NCBI RefSeq assembly: GCF_026241095.1
Contig: NZ_JAPFGB010000010.1
Span: 1 to 64,000, forward strand
Direction of reading: 5' to 3'
From: Saccharopolyspora sp. NFXS83
GTDB lineage: Bacteria > Actinomycetota > Actinomycetes > Mycobacteriales > Pseudonocardiaceae
DNA length: 64,000 nucleotides
The notes under the pieces are model-generated. The model saw only the letters and a list, made by a program, of their open reading frames with translations, was not told the DNA's origin and ran no database searches. Position 1 is the first letter of the stretch. Every line of letters starts with the position of its first letter. Of this stretch, positions 16,616-24,405 are shown piece by piece. The position numbers were made by a program, and so were the translations under genes.

Positions 16616-17176
16616 ATGAACACCACCGCTAAGAAGATCCAGCCGCGCGAATCCCGGTTCCACCAGCTGCTGCAGGACCAAGTGCGCAACGAGCTCACCG
16701 CCTCGCAGCAGTACCTCGCGGTCGCGGTGTGGTTCGACAACGAGGACCTGCCGCGACTGGCCGCGCACTTCTACCGCCAGTCGGTCGAAGAGCGCAACCA
16801 CGCCATGATGATCGTGCAGTACCTGATGGACAACGACATCAAGGTCGCGATCCCGTCCATCGAAGAGGTCCGCAACGACTTCACCGAGACCCGCGAACTC
16901 GTCGCCCTCGCGCTGGAGCAGGAACGCGAAGTGACGCAGGAGATCGTGACGCTCGCCAAGGCCGCCCGCGACGAAGGCGATTACCTCGGCGAGCAGTTCC
17001 TCCAGTGGTTCCTCAAGGAACAGGTCGAAGAGGTCTCGCAGATGTCGACGCTGCTGGCGGTCGTCGACCGCTCCAACGGGAACCTGTTCGACGTCGAGAA
17101 CTTCCTCGCCCGCGAAGCCGTCGGCGACGAAGGTTCCGACCCGACCGCTCCCCCGACGGCCGGCGGGGCGCTCTGA
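16616..17176 (+). CDS. Ferritin (non-heme, BfrB-like)
   Basis: 186 residues from the ATG at 16616. Four-helix ferritin with ferroxidase residues in NELTASQQYLAVAVWF, ERNHAMM and EFVRNDF-like/QEREVT helices; QFLQWFLKEQVEEVSQM is a typical helix D. No Met ligand for heme is evident, so ferritin rather than bacterioferritin. It oxidises and stores iron in the cytosol. The tail beyond about 165 is Asp/Pro-rich and disordered. Tandem iron boxes upstream suggest induction by IdeR-Fe when iron is plentiful. Confidence 0.92.
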   Translation: MNTTAKKIQPRESRFHQLLQDQVRNELTASQQYLAVAVWFDNEDLPRLAAHFYRQSVEERNHAMMIVQYLMDNDIKVAIPSIEEVRNDFTETRELVALALEQEREVTQEIVTLAKAARDEGDYLGEQFLQWFLKEQVEEVSQMSTLLAVVDRSNGNLFDVENFLAREAVGDEGSDPTAPPTAGGAL

Positions 17177-17195
17177 CGCCTCCGCGACGACGCGC

Positions 17196-17227
17196 ACGGC
17201 CCCGGCGCACCTCAGCGCCGGGGCCGT
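17196..17227. terminator. Bidirectional hairpin terminator
   Basis: A perfect 12-bp stem, ACGGCCCCGGCG / CGCCGGGGCCGT, with an 8-nt loop lies between the convergent ferritin and sigma-partner genes. There is no U-tract, as is common in actinobacteria. Confidence 0.7.
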
Positions 17228-17243
17228 CGCACGTCCGAACCGG

Positions 17244-17756
17244 TCAGCCCGGTTCGCCGGGAGGTTCGCTGGTCGGAGCCGTCGGCTCCGACGAGGACGG
17301 CACCGAGGTCGGCGGGTCCGACGGTTCCGAGGACGTCGGATCCGGCGCCGACGTCGACTCGCGCAAGATCGACAGCCGTTCGCTGGTCGGATCCGAACCG
17401 TGCCGCGGCACCACGCCCGAATCCGGCGAGCCGTGCTCGGGCCTGCCCGGCGCGTGCGGGACGAACGTCGAGGTGACGTCCGGCAGCGACGGGTCGCCCG
17501 GGGACCGCTCCGACGTGCTCACCACCGGCGGCACCGCCGGGCGCACCGGATCCGGCGCCGGCCGCGCGACCAGCACCGCGCCGCCGCCCACCAACACCGT
17601 CATCGCCAGCGCGCCGCCCACCGCGGCCACCGTCGTCTGCCGCTTGCGCCGCCGTCGCGCGCCCGCCACCAACGACCACTCCGCGCCGGTGCGGACCCGC
17701 ACGTCCAGCCGGTCGTCGGCGAACATCCGGTGCAGCTCGTCATCGAGGTCGCCCAT
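17244..17756 (-). CDS. Membrane partner of the SigE-type sigma factor
   Basis: 170 residues. A short cytosolic head (MGDLDDELHRMFADDRLDVRV), a basic RRRRKRQ stretch, one membrane helix (about 42-64) and a Pro/Ser/Thr/Glu-rich extracytoplasmic tail. The ATG overlaps the sigma-factor TGA by one base, so translation is coupled. It occupies the place of an anti-sigma factor but has no HATPase or zinc anti-sigma motif; a membrane-tethering or regulatory role is inferred. The low-complexity tail may be wall-spanning. Confidence 0.7.
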   Translation of the reverse strand: MGDLDDELHRMFADDRLDVRVRTGAEWSLVAGARRRRKRQTTVAAVGGALAMTVLVGGGAVLVARPAPDPVRPAVPPVVSTSERSPGDPSLPDVTSTFVPHAPGRPEHGSPDSGVVPRHGSDPTSERLSILRESTSAPDPTSSEPSDPPTSVPSSSEPTAPTSEPPGEPG

Positions 17757-18253
17757 CACACCCCACCGCCCTCGAAGACCGGGCCGAGCTTCCGGCGCAA
17801 CGACGCCAGCGCCTTGCTGGCCTGGCTCTTCACCGTTCCCGCGCTGACCCCGAGCGTCTCGGCGATCTCCGCCTCCGACAGTCCCTCGTAGTAGCGCAGC
17901 ACCACCACCGCGCGCTGCCTCGGCGGCAGACCGCGCAACGCCTGCCACAGCGGCTCGTTCTCCAGCCGGTCCGGCGACTCCACCGCGGGCACGTCCGGGA
18001 ACTCCGCCAGCAACGTCTCCCGACGAGTGCGGCGCCACCGGCTCACGTGCGTGTTCGCCATCGCCTTGCGAATGTAGGCGCGCGGCTCCTCGCACTGCTG
18101 GCGGATCTTCGGCCAGCGCGCACCCACCTTCTCCAGCACCGTCTGCACCAGATCCGCCGCGTCGTGCGGATTTCCCGTGAGCGCGTGGCCGTAGCGCATC
18201 AACCCCGGCAGGGCGACGCGCACGAACTCCGCGAAATCGTCCTCCGTCGCCAT
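17756..18253 (-). CDS. SigE-family ECF RNA polymerase sigma factor
   Basis: 165 residues. Sigma region 2 (DFAEFVRVALPGLMRYGHAL, DAADLVQTVLEKV) and region 4 (LPPRQRAVVVLRYYEGLSE, then IAETLGVSAGTVKSQASKAL) match the actinobacterial SigE-family (M. tuberculosis SigM/S. coelicolor type small ECF) pattern, with no extra domains. It directs RNA polymerase to a stress regulon that cannot be named. It is first of a two-gene unit with the membrane protein that overlaps its stop. Confidence 0.88.
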   Translation of the reverse strand: MATEDDFAEFVRVALPGLMRYGHALTGNPHDAADLVQTVLEKVGARWPKIRQQCEEPRAYIRKAMANTHVSRWRRTRRETLLAEFPDVPAVESPDRLENEPLWQALRGLPPRQRAVVVLRYYEGLSEAEIAETLGVSAGTVKSQASKALASLRRKLGPVFEGGGV

Positions 18254-18397
18254 GTCCCCTTGACGTGCCGGGCGTGACCAACCCACCGACGCCTCTGCAG
18301 CGGCGCGTACGGCAGGCAATTGAGCGGTCACGCCGCCTCCCCTCCACGACCTGTGCTGTGGAAGGACACGCCCGACCCGGCCGAGCGGTTGCCGGAA

Positions 18398-18456
18398 CCA
18401 CCCGAGTTCACTCGGGTGGCCCAACGACGCGGGCGCCCGCACCTCGGCGGGCGCCC
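18398..18456. terminator. Two hairpins at the end of the SEC-C gene
   Basis: At 18398-18419, CCACCCGAGT pairs with ACTCGGGTGG. At 18431-18456, GGGCGCCCGC pairs with GCGGGCGCCC across a 6-nt loop. The second lies 12 nt after the stop of the minus-strand SEC-C gene and is its likely terminator. The rest of 18254-18468 should hold the sigma-factor promoter. Confidence 0.6.
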
Positions 18457-18468
18457 GCGCCCGACGGG

Positions 18469-19416
18469 TCAGCGCAGGGTGACCTGGCGGCCCCGGAGGC
18501 CGTCGCGGGAACGGCGCTCGGCGGCGTCCAACGGCGTGGACTCCAAAGAGTTCAAGGCCTCGGCCAAGCGCTCGCCCAAGGCGGCGGCGGGCTCGTTCCA
18601 CTCGCGCGGGTGCTTGTCGCGATCCAGGTCCCACACCGGGACGAGGACGCCGTGGGCGCGGAACGAACCGGCGAACTTGCTGTCCTCGTCCAACGCCAGC
18701 TCACCGCGCGCCGCGAGGCGGGCCAGCGCGGCCAGCAGCTTCTCCTCCGGCTCCGGGCGCACCCAGCGCAAGTGCGCCTTCTCGCCCGGATCCACCCAGT
18801 ACGCCGAGCGCGCGCCCTCGGCCGACAACCGCTCCGTCGGCATGATCGCGGCGTTCGCCCGCTCCAAGGACAGCGCGACGTCGCCGGTGGCCTCGGTGCC
18901 CTCCGGCAGCCACCACGAGAAGTCCTCGTGCAGCACGACCTCCAGCTCCGCGGCCGGGTCGATCAGGTCCTGCAACCGCGTCGGCACCTCGGCCTGCGCC
19001 GGCTCCGGCCCCACCACCGGCAGCGACGCGCCCGGCTCCGCCTGCTGCACCCACTCGATCGCGCGGGCCAGGTCGCGGCTCAGATCACCCGAACGGGTCT
19101 GCACCTGGAGGCCGACGAACGCGTGCCCGTCGGTGCGCCGCACCGCAGCCGCGGCCATCGGCAGCACCGAGGCGACGGTGACCTCGGAGCCGTCCCGCAA
19201 CGGCAGCTTCGCCGTCGCCGACGGCACGAACTCGCGCAGCGCGACCAAATCGCCCTCCGCGGCGAGACCCTCGAAAGGCCTGGTCACGATCACGTCGGCG
19301 GAGCCGCCCGCGGCACCGTGGCACGCCTTGTAGCGCTTCCCGGAACCGCACGGGCAAGGCTGCCTCGGGCCGACAGCTCCCTCAGCGCGCTGGGACGGGG
19401 CCGTTCGCTTCGACAC
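18469..19416 (-). CDS. DUF5926-like protein with N-terminal SEC-C zinc motif
   Basis: 315 residues. Residues 18-35 contain QPCPCGSGKRYKACHG, a SEC-C zinc knuckle like the SecA C-terminus, and the remainder fits the actinobacterial DUF5926 family. There are no membrane segments. Annotators sometimes label such proteins as SecA-like; only the zinc motif is shared, so a translocase role is unsupported. The start is GTG. Function unknown. Confidence 0.75.
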   Translation of the reverse strand: MSKRTAPSQRAEGAVGPRQPCPCGSGKRYKACHGAAGGSADVIVTRPFEGLAAEGDLVALREFVPSATAKLPLRDGSEVTVASVLPMAAAAVRRTDGHAFVGLQVQTRSGDLSRDLARAIEWVQQAEPGASLPVVGPEPAQAEVPTRLQDLIDPAAELEVVLHEDFSWWLPEGTEATGDVALSLERANAAIMPTERLSAEGARSAYWVDPGEKAHLRWVRPEPEEKLLAALARLAARGELALDEDSKFAGSFRAHGVLVPVWDLDRDKHPREWNEPAAALGERLAEALNSLESTPLDAAERRSRDGLRGRQVTLR

Positions 19417-19519
19417 TCGAAGCCTCCTCGCTGGGTGTGATTGGACCCACCGACGCTATCGAGCCGCCCCCGAACCCGACGTTCCGGGTCAACGCACCCG
19501 GACTGCCGAGAACGAACTC

Positions 19520-20353
19520 CTACCCGAGCGAGCCCGCCAGCCTCGCCCGCGTCGCACCCGGTCGGTTCGTGGCCACGAACCGCACCCCGGCGCGGCGGCA
19601 CAGCTCCACGTCCGCCGGGTCGTCCACCGTCCAGCAGTAGGTGTCCCGGCCGCGCGCCGCCAGCCGATGCGCCAACTCCGGGTCCTGGCGCAACAACCGG
19701 ACGCTCGGCCCCGCCAGATCCGCCCAGCGCGGCAACTCCCCCGCCCGCACCACGCGCGACGAGCGGTCGAACAGCAGCACCGTCGGCACCCCCGGCGCGT
19801 TCGCGCGGAACCGGCGCACCGCCGCCGCCGAGAACGACATCATCACCACCGGCGAATCGTCCTTGTGCGCGGGCGCCGACACCCCGTGCCGGGCCAACGC
19901 GGCCGTCAGCTTCGCCTCGACCAGACCCCCGTACCGCACCGGATGCTTCGTCTCCGCGAACAACCGCACCGGACGCGACTGCGCCCGCACCAGGCCCAGC
20001 AGCTCGTCGAAGGTGAGGATGCGGCGCTGCGACTTCCCGCCGACCGGGCTCGCCCGCGGTTCGAAGACCAGGTCGTCCGCGGAGTCCGGCAGCTCGTGGT
20101 GCCACTGCGCGAAGTCGAAGCGGGACATCGCGCCCAACGTCAACTCGCTCACCACGCCCCGGCCGGTGGACGTGCGGTCCACCCGGCGGTCGTGCACGCA
20201 CACCAAGTGCCCGTCGCGCGTCACCCGCACATCGCACTCCAGCGCGTCGGCGCCCTGGTCCAGCGCCACCTGGTAGGCACCGAGCGTGTGCTCGGCGCGT
20301 TCCGCCGACGCTCCCCGGTGCGCGACGACCTCCGGACCACCCATGCCCGGCAT
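19520..20353 (-). CDS. Glycerophosphodiester phosphodiesterase
   Basis: 277 residues of GDPD fold: PEVVAHRGASAERAEHTLGAY (catalytic His and Arg), ALECDVRVTRDGHLVCVHD (metal Glu/Asp and second His), RLFAETKHP (Glu-Lys) and YCWTVDDPADVELCRRAG with the end-of-barrel VRFVATNRP. It hydrolyses glycerophosphodiesters from phospholipid turnover to glycerol-3-phosphate and an alcohol. No signal peptide, hence cytosolic. Start is ATG at 20353 or at 20344. Confidence 0.9.
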   Translation of the reverse strand: MPGMGGPEVVAHRGASAERAEHTLGAYQVALDQGADALECDVRVTRDGHLVCVHDRRVDRTSTGRGVVSELTLGAMSRFDFAQWHHELPDSADDLVFEPRASPVGGKSQRRILTFDELLGLVRAQSRPVRLFAETKHPVRYGGLVEAKLTAALARHGVSAPAHKDDSPVVMMSFSAAAVRRFRANAPGVPTVLLFDRSSRVVRAGELPRWADLAGPSVRLLRQDPELAHRLAARGRDTYCWTVDDPADVELCRRAGVRFVATNRPGATRARLAGSLG

Positions 20354-20377
20354 TATCCCGATCCGCGCGGCGAGCTC

Positions 20378-21316
20378 TCAGCGCGCGGCGGTGGACGGGC
20401 GTTCCGGGCGCGGCGGCACGGGCGCGTCCTTGACGCCGAGGACCCGGTGGCGCGGGAGCAACACCGGATCCGGCGGGACGATCAAGGTCGTGATGTAGTT
20501 GATCACGCGCATGGTGAGGACCGCGCACACCGCCGCCGCGACGTCCGTCCAGAAGTGCAGCACCACGCCGTCCGCCATGGCTTGCACCCCGTCGCGGAAC
20601 GACCACAGGAACGTCACCCAGCCGAGCAGCAGGCTCACCGCCCACGCGATCCACCAGGCGCCCACCAGGCGCGACGGGCGCGGCCTGGACTCCAGCCGAC
20701 GATCGCCCGCGGTCGCCAGCACGCCGTGCTCCAGCTCCGCCAGCGCCGTCCCCGGCGCCACCAGGTTCGCACCCGGCACCAGCACACCCGCGACGACCTG
20801 CCACTCCGGGCGGCGAGGCGACACCTCCAGCCGCCGGGCCGACGCCTTGCGCGCCCACAACAACCACAGCACCGCGAACACGCCGCTGGTCACGCCGAGC
20901 AGCCAGCTCAGCACGCCCGCCGTCACCACCAGCGTGTCCGACAGGTCCAGGGCCACCTTCGACAACGCCGAACCGCGGCTCATCAGCAGCAGGACGTACC
21001 GCCACGCCTCGCCCACCGCTGCCACGCCCGACACCGCGGCCATCAGCCACAACGCCGACCACGCCATCGCCGCCAGCCAGGTCACCCGCTGCACCGGATC
21101 GATCTGCGGGCGCGTCGGCAGCGCCAACGGCCAGCGCCAGCCCAGCAGCGGGAAGCCCCACCGCGGCACCCCCGGGTACGACGGCGGTCCGGTGTAGCGA
21201 CCGGTGGGGCGGGTGCGGCGACGCGGACGCAGGCCACCGGGTGGAGTGGCCACCCACTCCACCCGCAAGCCCGACCGGCGCTCCGGCGGCGGTGCGCCCG
21301 GTGGCGGAGTCGTCAC
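20378..21316 (-). CDS. DUF4328-family membrane protein
   Basis: 312 residues. A Pro-rich N-terminal lead of about 60 residues is followed by five to six membrane helices. WLLWARKASARRLEVSPRRPEW and GVLVPGANLVAPGTALAELE are typical DUF4328 blocks. The GTG start overlaps the rhodanese stop as GTGA, so the two genes are translationally coupled. Function unknown. Confidence 0.78.
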   Translation of the reverse strand: MTTPPPGAPPPERRSGLRVEWVATPPGGLRPRRRTRPTGRYTGPPSYPGVPRWGFPLLGWRWPLALPTRPQIDPVQRVTWLAAMAWSALWLMAAVSGVAAVGEAWRYVLLLMSRGSALSKVALDLSDTLVVTAGVLSWLLGVTSGVFAVLWLLWARKASARRLEVSPRRPEWQVVAGVLVPGANLVAPGTALAELEHGVLATAGDRRLESRPRPSRLVGAWWIAWAVSLLLGWVTFLWSFRDGVQAMADGVVLHFWTDVAAAVCAVLTMRVINYITTLIVPPDPVLLPRHRVLGVKDAPVPPRPERPSTAAR

Positions 21317-21666
21317 AGCACGAACGGCTCGGCGCCGGGCTCGTCGGACACCACGGGACGGCCCGCGGCGGACCACCCGTTCATGCCGCGCTCCACGTTG
21401 ACCGCGTCCCAGCCGTTCGCGTTCAGGTACGCCGTCACCCGCGCCGAGCGACCGCCGGAGCGGCACACGACGTAGACCTGGTCGGCCTCCGGCAGCTCGT
21501 CGAGCCGCTGCGGGACCTCGTTCATCGGGATGTGCACGGCGCCCGGCGCGTGGCCGGCGGCCCACTCGTCGTTCTCCCGGACGTCCAGCAGCGCGAAGTT
21601 CGCGGCGGGCAGGTCTGCGGGCAGCTCCTCCGGCGGCACGCCGGGTACTTGCATCGGGGTAGTCAC
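21313..21666 (-). CDS. Single-domain rhodanese-like sulfurtransferase
   Basis: 117 residues from the GTG at 21666. The rhodanese domain shows NFALLDVRENDEWAAGHAPGA, the catalytic loop VYVVCRSGGRSA (Cys nucleophile) and the closing GMNGWSAAGRPV. It transfers sulfane sulfur from a donor such as thiosulfate to a thiophilic acceptor. The next gene, a DUF4328 membrane protein, overlaps its end. A longer frame would run into the hairpin array and is rejected. Confidence 0.85.
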   Translation of the reverse strand: MTTPMQVPGVPPEELPADLPAANFALLDVRENDEWAAGHAPGAVHIPMNEVPQRLDELPEADQVYVVCRSGGRSARVTAYLNANGWDAVNVERGMNGWSAAGRPVVSDEPGAEPFVL

Positions 21667-21729
21667 GCCCCGATGCTGCCACGCCCGCCGTGGGCATGTC
21701 GTGAGGTGTCGGCGCACACCCCGGACGAA

Positions 21730-21880
21730 GTGAACGGACCGTTCGTCCAAGCCGGTTGGACGAGCGGTCCGTTCACTCGAAACCCGACCCGGCACCGCGA
21801 GCGCCCGACGCGCCGCGGTGCCGGGGGAAGCGGGTGAACGGACCGTTCGTCCAACGGGATCGGACGAACGGTCCGTTCAC
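21730..21880. repeat. Array of three hairpins between symporter and rhodanese genes
   Basis: Two near-identical 47-bp inverted repeats at 21730-21776 and 21834-21880 both begin GTGAACGGACCGTTCGTCCA and end GGTCCGTTCAC. Between them, CCCGGCACCGCG (21788-21799) pairs with CGCGGTGCCGGG (21814-21825). The repeat nearest the symporter stop (11 nt away) is probably its terminator; the duplication is unexplained. Confidence 0.75.
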
Positions 21881-21890
21881 CTCAGCCGAA

Positions 21891-23537
21891 TCAGTGCTCG
21901 GTGGCCTTCTCGGCTCCGGCGCCGGTGAGGGAGCGGACCTCCATCTCGGCGTACTTCTCCGCGTTGTGCGGCTCCTTGCTCAGGATCGTGCCGAGGTAGC
22001 CGAGCAGGAAGGACACCGGGATCGAGATCAAACCGGGGTTCTTCAGCGGGAACCACGCGAAGTCCAGCGACGGGAACATCGCCTCCTCGCTCCCGCTCAC
22101 CGCGGGCGAGAACACGATCAGCACAATGGTCACCGCGAGCCCGCCGTAGATGCTCCACAGCGCCCCGGCCGTGTTGAACCGCTTCCAGAACAGCGAGTAC
22201 AGCAGCGTCGGCAGGTTCGCCGAGGCCGCCACCGCGAACGCCAGCGCCACCAGGAACGCCACGTTCTGGCCGTTCGCCGCGATGCCGCCGAGGATCGACA
22301 CGATGCCGATCACCACCGCGGTGATCCGCGCGACCTTCACCTCCTGCTGCTTGTCGTCGACCTTCCCCTTCTTGATCACGTTCGCGTAGATGTCGTGCGC
22401 GAACGAGGCCGAAGCGGTGATCGTCAGACCCGCGACGACCGCGAGGATGGTGGCGAACGCGACCGCCGAGATGAATCCGAGCAGCAACGGCCCGCCCAGG
22501 TGCAACGCCAGCAGCGGCGCCGCCGAGTTCACCCCGCCCGGCGCGTCCTTGATCGCCTCCGGCCCGACCATGGCGCCCGCGCCGTACCCGAGCACCAGCG
22601 TGAACAGGTAGAACAGGCCGATCAGCCAGATCGCCCACACCACCGAACGCCGCGCTTCCTTCGCGGTGGGCACCGTGTAGAAGCGCATCAGCACGTGCGG
22701 CAGCCCGGCGGTGCCCAGCACCAGCGCGATGCCCAACGACAGGAAGTCGAGCCTGCTGGCTCCGGACTCGCCGTACTGCGCGCCGGGGTTGAGCAGCTTC
22801 TCGCCATCGGCACCGGCTCGTTCCACCGCGGACCCGAGCAGCCCGGAGAGGTTGAACCCGAACTTCGCGAGCACCCAGATGGTCATCACGAACGCGCCGG
22901 CGATGAGCAGCGCGGCCTTGATGATCTGCACCCAGGTGGTGCCCTTCATGCCGCCGACCAGCACGTAGAGGATCATCAGCGCGCCGACCACGGCGATCAC
23001 GATCGCCTGCTGCGCCTTGCTCTCGATGCCCAGCAGCAGCGCGATCAGGCCGCCGGCACCGGCCATCTGGGCGAGCAGGTAGAAGAACGACACCGCGAGC
23101 GTGGACAGCGAGGCCGCGGTCCGCACCGGGCGCTCCCGCATCCGGAAGCTCAGCACGTCGGCCATCGTGTACCGGCCGGTGTTCCGCAACAGCTCCGCGA
23201 CCAGCAGCAACGCCACCAGCCACGCGACGAGGAACCCGATCGAGTAGAGGAACCCGTCGTACCCGTACACCGCGATCGCCCCGGCGATGCCGAGGAACGA
23301 CGCGGCCGAGAGGTAGTCGCCGGAGATGGCGATGCCGTTCTGCGGCCCGCTGAACGCGCGTCCCGCCGCGTAGTAGTCCGACGCGGTCTTCGTGTTCCGG
23401 CTCGCGCGGAACACGACCACCATGGTGACCAGGACGAACAGCCCGAAGATGCCGATGTTGAGCCACCGGTTCGACGCGGGGTCGGGCGCCTGCGCCAGGT
23501 ACGGGTGGGCGAGCACGGGTTGGTATCTGCTGGTCAC
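21891..23537 (-). CDS. Monocarboxylate (acetate/pyruvate-type) solute:cation symporter
   Basis: 548 residues, 13 membrane helices, SSS family. The core motifs SGDYLSAASFLGIAGAIAVYGYDG, RERPVRTAASLSTLAVSFFYLLAQM and LGTAGLPHVLMRFYTVPTAKEARRS match ActP/MctC carriers, which import acetate, pyruvate or propionate with Na+ or H+. The DUF485 gene upstream overlaps it by GTGA, the standard ActP arrangement. Two CRP/GlxR-like sites precede the pair. Confidence 0.92.
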   Translation of the reverse strand: MTSRYQPVLAHPYLAQAPDPASNRWLNIGIFGLFVLVTMVVVFRASRNTKTASDYYAAGRAFSGPQNGIAISGDYLSAASFLGIAGAIAVYGYDGFLYSIGFLVAWLVALLLVAELLRNTGRYTMADVLSFRMRERPVRTAASLSTLAVSFFYLLAQMAGAGGLIALLLGIESKAQQAIVIAVVGALMILYVLVGGMKGTTWVQIIKAALLIAGAFVMTIWVLAKFGFNLSGLLGSAVERAGADGEKLLNPGAQYGESGASRLDFLSLGIALVLGTAGLPHVLMRFYTVPTAKEARRSVVWAIWLIGLFYLFTLVLGYGAGAMVGPEAIKDAPGGVNSAAPLLALHLGGPLLLGFISAVAFATILAVVAGLTITASASFAHDIYANVIKKGKVDDKQQEVKVARITAVVIGIVSILGGIAANGQNVAFLVALAFAVAASANLPTLLYSLFWKRFNTAGALWSIYGGLAVTIVLIVFSPAVSGSEEAMFPSLDFAWFPLKNPGLISIPVSFLLGYLGTILSKEPHNAEKYAEMEVRSLTGAGAEKATEH

Positions 23538-23884
23538 CGCTGCTCTCCTTCGACGCGTTCGCGGATCTGCTCGGCGACCGGGTCCAGGTTCTTGTTGGCG
23601 TACCGGACGTAGAGCGTCGTGATGAGGAAGGTGGAGACGAACTGCAGCAGCCCGAGCACCAGTCCGACGTTGATGTTGCCGACGAGCTTGATGCTCATGA
23701 ACCCGTGGGCGTAGTCGGCGAGCAGGACGTAGACCAGGTACCAGACGAGGAAGACCGCCGATACCGGGAAGACGAACTTGCGCAGCCGTTGGCGGAGCGT
23801 GGCGAATTCGGGGCTGTTCTGGGCAGCGGCCCAGGTTTCGGCATCGATGCCGGGACTGGGATCGCTCTGGCCCGTGGAGCTCAC
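23534..23884 (-). CDS. DUF485 membrane protein
   Basis: 116 residues with two membrane helices: KFVFPVSAVFLVWYLVYVLLADYAHGFM and VGLVLGLLQFVSTFLITTLYVRYAN. DUF485 proteins accompany ActP-type symporters and are thought to assist them. The GTG start at 23884 follows AGGAGG with 6-nt spacing. The stop overlaps the symporter start, so translation is coupled. Confidence 0.88.
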   Translation of the reverse strand: MSSTGQSDPSPGIDAETWAAAQNSPEFATLRQRLRKFVFPVSAVFLVWYLVYVLLADYAHGFMSIKLVGNINVGLVLGLLQFVSTFLITTLYVRYANKNLDPVAEQIRERVEGEQR

Positions 23885-23925
23885 GGTTGTCCTCCTGGGT
23901 CGGGAGGTCGCACTCACCGGCGCCG

Positions 23926-23941
23926 TGTGACCTCTGTCTCT
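23926..23941 (-). promoter_or_regulatory. CRP/GlxR-like site, proximal
   Basis: TGTGACCTCTGTCTCT has a perfect left half of the consensus TGTGA-N6-TCACA and a partial right half. It lies 42-57 nt upstream of the DUF485 start. The spacer 23885-24405 (over 500 bp) has no convincing gene but contains this site, a stronger one at 24057, and a perfect palindrome GGATTGATATCAATCC at 23996-24011. Confidence 0.4.
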
Positions 23942-24056
23942 AATCGCCGCGCGAACGCTACGTAGTTCGTCTGAATCTGGAAAGGCCCCGAAAGTGGATT
24001 GATATCAATCCGCTGGGTGATCAGGTCGGACTTAGACACTAGAGCTTGCCACGGAT

Positions 24057-24072
24057 CGTGACCTCTGTCACT
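24057..24072 (-). promoter_or_regulatory. CRP/GlxR-like site, distal
   Basis: CGTGACCTCTGTCACT contains GTGA-N6-TCAC, 8 of the 10 defined positions of the cAMP-receptor consensus. It shares GTGACCTCTGTC with the proximal site and is about 173 nt upstream of the DUF485 start. Confidence 0.5.
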
Positions 24073-24405
24073 CGCATCTCATCCGTCTTCCCCCAAGCAG
24101 GTCAGGCGCGGTCGAGTCCGCCGGGGCGCGCGGATCGCCCGTCCGGTTCGCCCGGTACGTCCGACGGAACCGGGTGCCCGAGCACGGCGCCGCCTCGGAC
24201 GGGCGGAAGCGTGGGGCGATCCGCTCCGATTTCTCGCGAAATTGCGGGGATAGCACTCCGTGCACACCCGCTGAGCTGCGCTGGACCCCGCACCTGGTCC
24301 ACGTCCGTCCCCCACGAGGGGTGTTCGCGGTTCCGGGGGAGGGAACGAGGAGCCGCGAGGAACGCGGAGTGCGATCACGGGAGCACCGACGTCCGCCGAG
24401 CCCGG

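Noticed and set aside
18469-19416. SEC-C protein as a SecA translocase
   Set aside because: Only the C-terminal-type zinc motif of SecA is shared, and it is at the N-terminus here; no DEAD motor motifs are present.
21730-21880. Repeated hairpins as a CRISPR array
   Set aside because: Only two copies of the 47-bp unit, each an inverted repeat, with no regular spacers and no cas genes.
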